Part shown: piece after piece, positions 27,834 through 35,787 of the stretch
Layout: every line of letters starts with the position of its first letter
How positions within the stretch are numbered: the first letter of the stretch is position 1
Assembly (NCBI GenBank): GCA_947476745.1
Contig: CANJRG010000001.1
Location: forward strand, 1-64,000
Reading direction: 5' to 3'
Source: Acidimicrobiia bacterium
GTDB lineage: Bacteria; Actinomycetota; Acidimicrobiia; Acidimicrobiales; CAIXPF01
Length of the DNA: 64,000 bases
Position numbers and translations under genes: made by a program
Notes under the pieces: model-generated
The model's input: the letters and a program-made list of their open reading frames with translations, nothing else
Database searches by the model: none
What the model was told of the DNA's origin: nothing

Positions 27834-29294
27834 TCAGCGGCAGCTCGCCGCCGGGTCGTTGGCACCCGGCACGACGCCATAGCGGGTGGTCGAGGGGGCC
27901 GGCAGCGCAGTGGTAGTGGACAGGGGCGCGCCGGGCACTGCGGTGGTCGTGGTCGCCACGGCTGGGCTGGTCAGCACCCCGCGGTAGTCGGCCCCCGTGG
28001 TCAGCTCGACGAGGCCGTCGGTCACCGTCGGGTCCTCCACCAGGGTGGCCCCGGCCGCCAGGTAGCGCACCAGCAACTCGGCTCCGGGCCGCTGCTTCGG
28101 GGCGAAGCGGATGCCGGTCCGGGTGACGTTCTGCACCGTGGTATCGCCCACGCCGGCGAGGTCGAAACCGACCCCGGCGAGGGCATCGCCGGTGGTCTTG
28201 CCCTCGAGCGGGCGCCCGGTGCCGTTGAGCACCCGGATCGCGACATCCGCCGGACCGAGCTCCTGTGGCCGGACCCCACGGAAGAGGTCGAGGATCGGCG
28301 CGGCCTGGCTGTCGACCAGGCGGACCACCGAGGCGTCGCCGACCATGTCCAGGAGCACCGGCAAGGCGTAGGTCTCCAGTTGCTCCGGCTCGAAGCTGCG
28401 GAAGCGGGTGCCCAGCGCAATCAGGTCCGACGCCGACAGGCCGTCGTCGAGCACCACGGCACCCAAACCGGTGTTGACCAGCTGGTTCAGGGTCAACGGG
28501 TTACGGATGCCCTTGGACACTGCTCGCGACAGCGCCCGTCGGATGAAATCCTGCTGACGACTGATGCGCCCGAGGTCGGAGGTGGGATCGGACTTCCAGC
28601 GCCCGGTTTCCTCGTCGTAGTACTCGTAGTAGCGCGAGCGGGCGTAGGCCAGCGCCTGGGGGCCGCCGAGCGTGTAGCAACCCGGCTCCGCGATGTCGAG
28701 GCCGGTGTACTCATCGCGTGCCGCGGCGTCGAAGTACACCTTCACCCCGCCCACCACGTCGACCAACTTCTGGAACTGGGCGAAATCGACCTGCACGTAG
28801 TGATCGAGTGGAATGCGGTAGTTCGACCAGATCGTGTCGATGAGCTGCTGCGGGCCGCCGTAGAACATGGCGGCGTTGATCTTGTCCTTGCGGCCGGTGT
28901 CGGCGATCTCGAGCCACAGGTCACGGGGGAACGAGACCAGGGCCACCCGGCCCTCCGCCGGCATGATCCGCATGACCATGATGGTGTCCGAGCGCATGCC
29001 GGACACTCCGGTCGCGTCGCGTTCGGAACGGACGGGGTCGGCGGAATCGAGGCCGTCGGCGCTGTCGACCCCGACGAGCAGCACGTTGATCGGGTCGCGC
29101 GAGACATCGGCGTCGGGACGGCCGGTCAGGCCCTGTGACAGGTGGATGTGCTGGATCTGGCTCGTCTTGCTGTCGACGTAGGCGAGACCGCCGGCCGCTG
29201 CGAAACAGCACAGCACGAGAATGACGTTGATGCTCAGCAACAGCCGCTGGGGCCAGGTACGACGAAGCTTCACGCCGGGGCGAACGGCAGGCAC
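27834..29294 (-). CDS. LytR-CpsA-Psr (LCP) family cell-wall glycopolymer ligase
   Basis: 486 residues. Membrane-anchored enzyme that transfers lipid-linked glycopolymers to peptidoglycan. TM at about 16-40; LCP domain from about 65 to 290 with NVLLVGVDS, GMRSDTIMVMRI, VSFPRDLWLEI, NAAMFYGG and the Arg-rich phosphate-binding segment YARSRYYEY...GRISRQQDFIRR; then a LytR_C-type domain (VAIRVLNGTGRPLEG) and a Thr/Pro-rich tail. It is the likely final enzyme for the polysaccharide built by neighbouring genes. GTG 29294 is fixed by a leaderless -10. Confidence 0.93.
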   Translation of the reverse strand: MPAVRPGVKLRRTWPQRLLLSINVILVLCCFAAAGGLAYVDSKTSQIQHIHLSQGLTGRPDADVSRDPINVLLVGVDSADGLDSADPVRSERDATGVSGMRSDTIMVMRIMPAEGRVALVSFPRDLWLEIADTGRKDKINAAMFYGGPQQLIDTIWSNYRIPLDHYVQVDFAQFQKLVDVVGGVKVYFDAAARDEYTGLDIAEPGCYTLGGPQALAYARSRYYEYYDEETGRWKSDPTSDLGRISRQQDFIRRALSRAVSKGIRNPLTLNQLVNTGLGAVVLDDGLSASDLIALGTRFRSFEPEQLETYALPVLLDMVGDASVVRLVDSQAAPILDLFRGVRPQELGPADVAIRVLNGTGRPLEGKTTGDALAGVGFDLAGVGDTTVQNVTRTGIRFAPKQRPGAELLVRYLAAGATLVEDPTVTDGLVELTTGADYRGVLTSPAVATTTTAVPGAPLSTTTALPAPSTTRYGVVPGANDPAASCR

Positions 29295-29302
29295 GTGAAA
29301 TG

Positions 29303-29308
29303 ACGCTA
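29303..29308 (-). promoter_or_regulatory. Leaderless -10 element of the LCP gene
   Basis: TAGCGT on the minus strand, 8 nt before GTG 29294. Confidence 0.5.
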
Positions 29309-29402
29309 GCAGCGGCTAGCGGCGCGCCGGGCGCGCCCCGGCCGCCACCGAACCGTTCCCGGGCAGCGTCGACGGACGCGTACGGTCGAGCCGACGAGGG
29401 CG

Positions 29403-29408
29403 TACCTT
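29403..29408 (+). promoter_or_regulatory. Leaderless -10 element of the class IV aminotransferase gene
   Basis: TACCTT, 6 nt before ATG 29415. Confidence 0.55.
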
Positions 29409-29414
29409 GGGGCC

Positions 29415-30284
29415 ATGACGAGCGGAATGACCGGGACCGATGTTGCACCGCCCGGCCGGTCGTTGGTCTGGTGCAACGGTCGGCTGCACGCCGCTGACGA
29501 GGCAACGGTGGCGTTCGACGACCACGGCTTCGTCGTCGGCGACGGGGTGTTCGAGACCGTCGCGACGGTGGCACGAACCCCCTTCGCCGTCGGTCGCCAC
29601 CTCGACCGGCTCCGCCGTTCGGCGGCCGGGCTGCGCCTCGAGCTCACCACCGACGACGCCACCCTGCGCGCGGCGATCGACGCGGTGGTGGCCTCCCACC
29701 CCGGTGGGGAGGAGCTGCGGATTCGCATCACGGTGACCGCCGGTCGCTCGCCGCTGGGCTCACGTCGCGGCGACGGCCCGCTCACCGTGGTGGTCGCCGC
29801 GGGCCCGCTCGGCACCGTCGCTCCCACCGCCGCCGTCGCCGTGGTGCCCTGGACCCGCAACGAACACGGTGCCCTGACCGGGCTCAAGACGACGTCGTAC
29901 GCCGAGAACGTCCTGGCTCTGGACCGGGCTCAGCGCGCCCACGCCGACGAGGCCATCTTCGCCAACACCGCGGGCGAGCTGTGCGAGGGCACCGGGTCGA
30001 ACGTGTTCGTGGTCCACCACGACGAGGTGGTGACCCCGCCGCTGTCCTCGGGCTGTCTGGCCGGCGTGACCCGAGCCCTGGTGCTCGAGGCCGGACTGGC
30101 CGTCGAACGCACCATCGCGATCGGCGAGTTCCGGCATGCGCAGGAAGCGTTCCTCACCTCGACCTCGCGGCTCGGCCAGCCCATCGCCGCGATCGACGGG
30201 CGTCCGCTTCCGCCGGCGGGGCCCCGCACCGCCGCAATCGCCGCGTACCTCCGCACGCTGCTGGCGACCACCGTCGACCCGTGA
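29415..30284 (+). CDS. Class IV PLP enzyme (PabC / branched-chain aminotransferase-like)
   Basis: 289 residues, fold type IV. FDDHGFVVGDGVFETVATV near the N-terminus, the PLP lysine K158 in LKTTSYAEN, and the phosphate-binding GELCEGTGSNVFVV are clear. FETV and the short length favour 4-amino-4-deoxychorismate lyase (folate synthesis), but branched-chain or D-amino acid aminotransferases share these motifs, so no symbol is given. It is transcribed divergently from the LCP gene and converges on birA. Confidence 0.85.
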   Translation: MTSGMTGTDVAPPGRSLVWCNGRLHAADEATVAFDDHGFVVGDGVFETVATVARTPFAVGRHLDRLRRSAAGLRLELTTDDATLRAAIDAVVASHPGGEELRIRITVTAGRSPLGSRRGDGPLTVVVAAGPLGTVAPTAAVAVVPWTRNEHGALTGLKTTSYAENVLALDRAQRAHADEAIFANTAGELCEGTGSNVFVVHHDEVVTPPLSSGCLAGVTRALVLEAGLAVERTIAIGEFRHAQEAFLTSTSRLGQPIAAIDGRPLPPAGPRTAAIAAYLRTLLATTVDP

Positions 30285-30344
30285 TCCGCCGGTGCCATCA
30301 GGCCCGCGAACATCGGACCGGGCGGACCCTGACCCGGCAGCGCA

Positions 30345-30362
30345 CCCGGGCCGGCGGCCGGG
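30345..30362. terminator. GC-rich hairpin between the aminotransferase and birA
   Basis: CCCGGGCC / GGCCGGG with one bulged base, between convergent stops; no U-tract. Confidence 0.22.
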
Positions 30363-30377
30363 CGCTCGCCGACGCGG

Positions 30378-31235
30378 TCATCCGAGGCGCAGATGGGTTA
30401 CATCAGCCGCGGCGAAACGATGCCGGACCCCGTCGATCTCGACCACGAGCAGTCCCTCGTCGGTGACGTCGAGCGCCTCCCCGAACAACGGACCGTCAGG
30501 CAACTCGACCCGCACCCGGCGCCCCAGCGTCGCCGAACGCCGCCGGTAACGGTCGAGGAGGTCGGCCTCGCCGCCACCGGCGGCGAGGCCGACCAGCTCG
30601 CGGTCGAGGCAGCACACCAACGACGCCGCCAAGGCGACCCGATCGACGTCGTGGCCGGCGAGATGGTTGAGCGCCACCGCCAACTCACCGAGGTCCTCGG
30701 GCAGCTCCGCCGGCCAATTGACGTTCATGCCGATCCCGATGACCAGGGCATCGACCGCGCCGCCACGGACCGAGGACTCGGCCAGGACCCCGGCCAGCTT
30801 GCGGTCACCGGCGAAGAGATCGTTCGGCCACTTCAGCCCGACCTCCACGGCGGCCACCTCGGCACAGGCGTCGGCGGCCGCCACCGACAACGCCATCGTG
30901 AAGCGGTGCAGCTCCGCTGGTGCTACCTGCGGGAACAGCCGGACCGACAGCAACAACGAGCCGCCGGGAGGATCGAACCAGGTTCGGCCCTTGGTACCTC
31001 GACCCGCCGTCTGGTGGTCGGTGACCAGCACCGCGGCCTGACGGCCCGCGCCCGACGGGTCGTCCCGATCGGCGTTCGCCTGCTCCATCAGATCGCGGTT
31101 GGTCGAACCGGTCTCGTCCACCCAGTCGACCGAGCGGAAGCCGGTACCGGCCACGGCCTCGCGCAACGACGCCGCACGCGCGGCCGCATTCTCGTCGGCC
31201 GGTCTCGCCAGCGGGGTCCCGGAGCGACTATCCAT
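30378..31235 (-). CDS. birA: Biotin-protein ligase (group I, no DNA-binding domain)
   Basis: 285 residues. Makes biotinyl-AMP and attaches biotin to the lysine of carrier domains. Motifs: DETGSTNRDLMEQA, TAGRGTKGRTWFDPPGG (biotinyl-AMP loop), VGLKWPNDLFAGDRKLAGVL, IGIGMNVNW, and a C-terminal SH3-like domain (GRRVRVELPDGPLFGEA). There is no N-terminal HTH, so it is a ligase only. Its ATG faces the GTG of the biotin carboxylase gene across 5 nt; a GGAG about 10 nt before this ATG lies inside the other gene's first codons. Confidence 0.95.
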   Translation of the reverse strand: MDSRSGTPLARPADENAAARAASLREAVAGTGFRSVDWVDETGSTNRDLMEQANADRDDPSGAGRQAAVLVTDHQTAGRGTKGRTWFDPPGGSLLLSVRLFPQVAPAELHRFTMALSVAAADACAEVAAVEVGLKWPNDLFAGDRKLAGVLAESSVRGGAVDALVIGIGMNVNWPAELPEDLGELAVALNHLAGHDVDRVALAASLVCCLDRELVGLAAGGGEADLLDRYRRRSATLGRRVRVELPDGPLFGEALDVTDEGLLVVEIDGVRHRFAAADVTHLRLG

Positions 31236-31240
31236 ATGAC

Positions 31241-33019
31241 GTGTTCTCCAAGGTGCTCATTGCCAACCGCGGCGAAATCGCCGTCCGGGTCATCCGTGGA
31301 TGCCGCGAGCTCGGCGTCAAGACCGTAGCGGTCTACTCGGAGCTCGATCGCGACGCCCTCCACGTCCGCCTCGCCGACGAGGCCTATGCGCTCGGCGGCA
31401 GGACCGCCGCCGAGAGCTACCTCAACACGGAGGCGATCCTCGACGCCATCCGCCGTTCCGGCGCCGATGCGGTCCACCCCGGCTACGGGTTCTTTTCGGA
31501 GAACGCCGACTTCGCCCGGGCCATCACCGACCTCGGCGTGACCTTCATCGGCCCGCCGCCCGAGGCCATCGTGGTGATGGGCGACAAGATCTCGGCCCGC
31601 CTCGCCGCCGAGCGCGGCGGGGTCTCCGGGGTGCCCGGGACCACCGAGTTCATCACCGACCCCTCCCAGGTCGTCGAATTCGGCAAGACCCACGGCTATC
31701 CGATCGCCATCAAGGCCGCCTACGGCGGCGGCGGGCGCGGCATGAAGGTCGTCCTCGACGAAGCGTCGGTCAACAGCGCCATTGAATCGGCCCAGCGTGA
31801 ATCCAAGGCGTACTTCGGGCGTGACGAGATTTACATGGAGCGCTATCTCGAGAAGCCCCGCCACATCGAGATCCAAGTATTCGGCGACCAGCAGGGCAAC
31901 TACGTGTACCTCGCCGAGCGGGACTGTTCTGCCCAGCGCCGCCACCAGAAGCTGATCGAGGAGGCACCGGCTCCCGGTCTGCCCGAGGAGATCCGCCGGC
32001 AGATGGGCGAGGCGGCCGTGGCCGTGGCCCGGGCCTGCGGGTACTTCAACGCCGGCACCTGCGAGTTCCTCTACCAGAACGGCGGCTTCTTCTTCCTTGA
32101 GATGAACACCCGCCTCCAGGTGGAACACCCGGTGACCGAGATGGTCACGGGCGTGGACCTCGTCGAATGGCAGCTGCGGATCGCCGCCGGCGAGTCGCTG
32201 CCGATCACCCAGGAGCAGGTGTCCACCACCGGCCATGCCATCGAGGTGCGGATCAACGCCGAGAACCCGACCGCCGGCAAGTTCATGCCGTCGCCGGGGC
32301 CCATCACCAAACTGCGGGCACCGTCGGGCTACGGCACCCGCTGGGACGGCGGTTACGAGGCCGGCGACGAGATCAGCCAGTACTACGACAACCTGGTCGG
32401 CAAGCTGATCTGCTGGGGCAAGGACCGCGAGACCGCCATCGCCCGTACCCTTCGGGCGCTCAAGGAGTTCGAGATCGCCGGGGTGCACACCACCATCCCC
32501 GCCGACATCGCCATCCTCGAACATCCCGACTTCGGCGCCGTCGAGCATTCCACGAAGTGGGTGGAGGATGTACTGGACCTCTCCGGCCTGGTGTCGAGCA
32601 AGGGCGACGCCCCTGCACCGCTGCCCGGCGAGGACGACGAGCCGGCGAAGGTCCGTCGGACCGTGGACGTCGAGGTCAACGGCAAGAAGTTCGCCGTGGC
32701 CATGTGGGTGCCCGACACCCCGGTCGTGGCTGTCGCCGCCGGCAGCGGGGGCGCCAAGGCGCCCCGGGCCAAGCGTTCCGCCAGCGGCGGGGGCGCGGGC
32801 AGCGGATCCGGTTCGGTGGCCGTGCCGATGCAGGGCACGATCGTCAAGGTGCTCGTCGCGGAAGGTGACGCCGTCGAGGCCGGCCAGACCGTGGTCGTGC
32901 TCGAAGCCATGAAGATGGAGAACAACATCGCCGCCGAGAAGTCCGGCACGGTGAAGGCCATCAAGGTCAAGCCGGGCGACACGGTCGGCTCCGGCGACGT
33001 CGTGGTCGTCATCGAGTAG
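31241..33019 (+). CDS. accA: Biotin carboxylase / biotin carrier (alpha) subunit of an acyl-CoA carboxylase
   Basis: 592 residues fusing an ATP-grasp biotin carboxylase (about 1-450) with a C-terminal biotin carrier domain, as in actinobacterial acetyl/propionyl-CoA carboxylases. Motifs: FSKVLIANRGEIAVRVIRG, AAYGGGGRGMKVV, ERDCSAQRRHQKLIEEAPAP, FLEMNTRLQVEHPVTEMVTG, a Gly/Ser/Lys-rich linker near 500-530, and the biotinyl lysine K558 in EAMKMEN. The beta (carboxyltransferase) subunit is not in this window. The start is GTG 31241. Confidence 0.96.
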   Translation: MFSKVLIANRGEIAVRVIRGCRELGVKTVAVYSELDRDALHVRLADEAYALGGRTAAESYLNTEAILDAIRRSGADAVHPGYGFFSENADFARAITDLGVTFIGPPPEAIVVMGDKISARLAAERGGVSGVPGTTEFITDPSQVVEFGKTHGYPIAIKAAYGGGGRGMKVVLDEASVNSAIESAQRESKAYFGRDEIYMERYLEKPRHIEIQVFGDQQGNYVYLAERDCSAQRRHQKLIEEAPAPGLPEEIRRQMGEAAVAVARACGYFNAGTCEFLYQNGGFFFLEMNTRLQVEHPVTEMVTGVDLVEWQLRIAAGESLPITQEQVSTTGHAIEVRINAENPTAGKFMPSPGPITKLRAPSGYGTRWDGGYEAGDEISQYYDNLVGKLICWGKDRETAIARTLRALKEFEIAGVHTTIPADIAILEHPDFGAVEHSTKWVEDVLDLSGLVSSKGDAPAPLPGEDDEPAKVRRTVDVEVNGKKFAVAMWVPDTPVVAVAAGSGGAKAPRAKRSASGGGAGSGSGSVAVPMQGTIVKVLVAEGDAVEAGQTVVVLEAMKMENNIAAEKSGTVKAIKVKPGDTVGSGDVVVVIE

Positions 33020-33110
33020 CGAACGCCTATCGGCGGAGGACGGTCCGGGCCCGCCTCAGCGTCGACCCGGACCGTCGACGCCGAGCCGCGTCGCCCGCCG
33101 ACCCCGCCGA

Positions 33111-33116
33111 TAGGAT
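33111..33116 (+). promoter_or_regulatory. -10 element of the GT2 gene at 33126
   Basis: TAGGAT, 9 nt before ATG 33126. Confidence 0.4.
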
Positions 33117-33125
33117 CACCTTCGT

Positions 33126-34013
33126 ATGGCCGCCACCGTCCAGATCCAGACGGTTCTCTACAACAACGCGATCGGCGAGATCTGGCGTTTCATGCAGGCC
33201 ATCAAGCCCATGGTCGACCACGCACGCGGCGAGGGTCTGCTCGGGTCGGCCCACCTGGTGGTCGGGGACTGCTCGAACGCACCTCGGCTCGGTGACGCCG
33301 ACCTCGGGGACCTCGGCCGCTGCGCCGAGGGCATCGAGCTCGACTATCGCTTCTTCGGCGCCAACCTGATGTTCGGCCGTGGCCACAACACGCTGGCGGC
33401 GTCGGCGACCGACGAGCACCTGCTGGTGATCAACCCCGACACCCACGCCGCGCCGGCGATGCTGTCCCACCTGCTGTGCACCGCGGCCGACCCGGCCATC
33501 GGCATCGCCGAGGCACGCCAGATCCCCCTCGAACACCCCAAGTCCTACGACCCCTGGGCCGGCGACACCAGTTGGGCCAGCGGCTGCTGCGTGCTGATCC
33601 GTGAGCGGGTGTTCCGTCAGGTCGGCGGCTTCGACCCGGACAACTTCCCGCTCTACTGCGAGGACGTCGATCTGTCGTGGCGGGTTCGCCTCGCCGGCTT
33701 CCGGGTGGTGTACGTGCCGAAAGCAACGATCTTCCACGACAAGCGGATCAGCAACGGCGGTGCGATCGTGGTGTCGGACACCGAGCGGTACCACTCGACA
33801 TTCGGTGGCCTGATGCTGGCGCATCGATACGGCCGGCCCGACATCCACCGGCAGATCGCCGGCTGGATCGCCCATCACGGCGAGGAGCCGCAGCGCCGGG
33901 CGCTGGCGGAGTTCATGCGGCGGCAGAACGAGGGGACCGCTCCCGATCCCCTACCGGGTGCCGAACGCGTCGCCGAGTTCGTCAACGGCGAGTACGCCCT
34001 CCATCGGTTCTGA
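33126..34013 (+). CDS. GT2 family glycosyltransferase
   Basis: 295 residues, GT-A fold. It departs slightly from the textbook pattern: QTVLYNNAIGEIWRFM at the N-terminus, RGHNTLA and LLVINPDTHAAPAM for the metal site, SGCCVLIRERVFRQVGGFD, and YCEDVDLSWRVRLAGF with the catalytic-base Asp. Donor and acceptor are unknown. It precedes the methyltransferase-glycosyltransferase fusion by 9 nt, so both likely act on the same chain. Confidence 0.85.
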   Translation: MAATVQIQTVLYNNAIGEIWRFMQAIKPMVDHARGEGLLGSAHLVVGDCSNAPRLGDADLGDLGRCAEGIELDYRFFGANLMFGRGHNTLAASATDEHLLVINPDTHAAPAMLSHLLCTAADPAIGIAEARQIPLEHPKSYDPWAGDTSWASGCCVLIRERVFRQVGGFDPDNFPLYCEDVDLSWRVRLAGFRVVYVPKATIFHDKRISNGGAIVVSDTERYHSTFGGLMLAHRYGRPDIHRQIAGWIAHHGEEPQRRALAEFMRRQNEGTAPDPLPGAERVAEFVNGEYALHRF

Positions 34014-34022
34014 GGGACGGAC

Positions 34023-35732
34023 ATGAAATCCTTCGACTTCGCCTGGCGGTCGCCGTACGGGCACATCATCCGCCTCGTCGAGGAGCTGGCCCTCAGCCCC
34101 GGCCTGGTGCTGGACATCGGCTGTGGAACCGCGCCGCTGGCCGAGCAGCTGGCCGAGCGCGGCTACGACTACCTCGGCCTCGAGATCGACGAGGAAGCAA
34201 TCGTTCTGATGACCGAGCGGGGCATCGATGCCCGCTGGCTCGATCTCCGCAAGCACGAGACCCTTGCGGCGGAGATCGTCGAGCTGGTGGCGGGTCGGCC
34301 CGTAGCAGCGATCCTGATGCTCGACGTGCTCGAGCACATTCCGGCGCCCAACGACTTCCTCGCTGCGCTGCGGACCACGACGACGCAGTTGGGCCGTCCG
34401 CCGCTGCTGATGAGCGTTCCCAATGCCACCCACATCGACGTCGTGGCGAAGCTCGCCGCTGCTCGCTGGGACATGCGCCCGAGCGGCTTGCTGGACCAGA
34501 CCCATGTCGGCTTCTTCGGCGAGGCACGCCTCACCGACATGCTCGCCGGTCACGGCTGGCGCCAGATCGCCCAGAACGACTTCTCCCTCGATCCGAGCGA
34601 CCAGCACTTCCCCGCCGACCTCGCCCACATCGAGGCGCAGACCAACCTCGGGGCGTTCCTGCGGGCCCTGCGGGAAGCGGCGGACGACCATACCCTCGTC
34701 AACCAGTTCGTACGGGCCTACGTCCTGCTCGAGACCACGCCGCGAACGCCGGAGGTCGACACCTCCCCTGCGCCGTTCCTGTCCGTCGCCATGCGCACCA
34801 CCGGTGACCGCGAGATCGCCCTGCTCGACGCCCTCACCTGCCTCGCCGCCCAGACCGACCCCGACTTCGAGGTCCTGCTGGCCGTCCACCACCACGATCC
34901 GGTCCGAGCCGAGTTCTGTCGCCAGCTCGTGAGCACCTTCCATCCCAGCTTCGCCTTCCGGGTGCGGATACTCGAGGTCGTCGGTGGTGGCCGCAGCCGG
35001 CCACTGAACGTTGCGCTCGACGAGGCCAGAGGTCGCTACCTGGCCTTTCTCGACGACGACGACCTCGTCACCGGCGACTGGGTCGAGCAGTTCCGGGTAG
35101 GCGCCGAACGCCGGCCGGGCCGGGTCGTGCGCAGCGCGTCAGCCGACCAGTCCCACGCCGTGCGTACCGGCCCGCTCATGCCCTATGAGCCGACGGGCCC
35201 GGTGGTCGTCACCCGGCCGCTGCGTTTCGACGCGCTCACCCACTACCACCACAACGAGACGCCGATCTGCTCGTTCGCCCTGCCCATGGAGACGCTGCGC
35301 TCCCTCCGGCTCCGCTTCGACGAGAGCTTGGCGGTGGTCGAGGACTGGGACCTGTTGATGCGCACGAGCACCTGGACCGGCGTGATCGACACCGAGGTCG
35401 TCACCTCGCTCTACCGCCGCTGGGATGCCGTCGAGGGTTCGCTCGCCCAGCACGATTCCCAGGTGTGGGACGTCGCCCGCGAGGCCGTGCTCGACCGGCT
35501 CGATGCCGGCCCGGTGCTCCTGCCGGCGGGCACCGTCCGCCGTCTTGCGTCGAACGCTGCGCACTATCGCATCGAGGATGCCACCGATCCCCGGGTGGCC
35601 GAGCTCGAAGCCCGACTCGCGGCGTTCGAGAACGCGCAGTGGTGGCGGCTGACCGCCCCGATGCGTCGGGTCGGCACCATCGGGCGCCGCGTGGCACGCC
35701 GCGTGGCACGTCGCGTGGCACGCCGCACCTGA
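34023..35732 (+). CDS. Bifunctional protein: N-terminal methyltransferase, C-terminal GT2 glycosyltransferase
   Basis: 569 residues. Residues 1-225 form a class I SAM methyltransferase (LVLDIGCGTAPLAEQLAERG near 28-47, LMLDVLEHIPAPNDF near 99-113, and SVPNATHIDVV). Residues 240-480 form a GT-A domain (FLSVAMRTTGDREIALLDAL, YLAFLDDDDLVTGDW near 340-354, EDWDLLMRTSTW). The tail ends in basic RRVA repeats encoded by a 12-bp tandem repeat. One protein may extend and methylate a glycan, possibly capping it. GAGGGAC before ATG 34023 is a good Shine-Dalgarno. Confidence 0.85.
   Translation: MKSFDFAWRSPYGHIIRLVEELALSPGLVLDIGCGTAPLAEQLAERGYDYLGLEIDEEAIVLMTERGIDARWLDLRKHETLAAEIVELVAGRPVAAILMLDVLEHIPAPNDFLAALRTTTTQLGRPPLLMSVPNATHIDVVAKLAAARWDMRPSGLLDQTHVGFFGEARLTDMLAGHGWRQIAQNDFSLDPSDQHFPADLAHIEAQTNLGAFLRALREAADDHTLVNQFVRAYVLLETTPRTPEVDTSPAPFLSVAMRTTGDREIALLDALTCLAAQTDPDFEVLLAVHHHDPVRAEFCRQLVSTFHPSFAFRVRILEVVGGGRSRPLNVALDEARGRYLAFLDDDDLVTGDWVEQFRVGAERRPGRVVRSASADQSHAVRTGPLMPYEPTGPVVVTRPLRFDALTHYHHNETPICSFALPMETLRSLRLRFDESLAVVEDWDLLMRTSTWTGVIDTEVVTSLYRRWDAVEGSLAQHDSQVWDVAREAVLDRLDAGPVLLPAGTVRRLASNAAHYRIEDATDPRVAELEARLAAFENAQWWRLTAPMRRVGTIGRRVARRVARRVARRT
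35685..35720. repeat. 12-bp tandem repeat, three copies
   Basis: Unit CGCCGCGTGGCA, third copy with one C-to-T change. It encodes RRVA at the extreme C-terminus of the fusion protein, in frame. Confidence 0.85.
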
Positions 35733-35736
35733 ACGC

Positions 35737-35757
35737 GGCGGGCGAAGCGATCCCGCC
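35737..35757. terminator. Weak hairpin between the fusion gene and the flavoprotein gene
   Basis: GGCGGG / CCCGCC, 6-bp stem with a 9-nt loop, between convergent stops. Confidence 0.25.
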
Positions 35758-35787
35758 CGGTCTGCGCCGGGGCGCCCGTCCGTCGGG

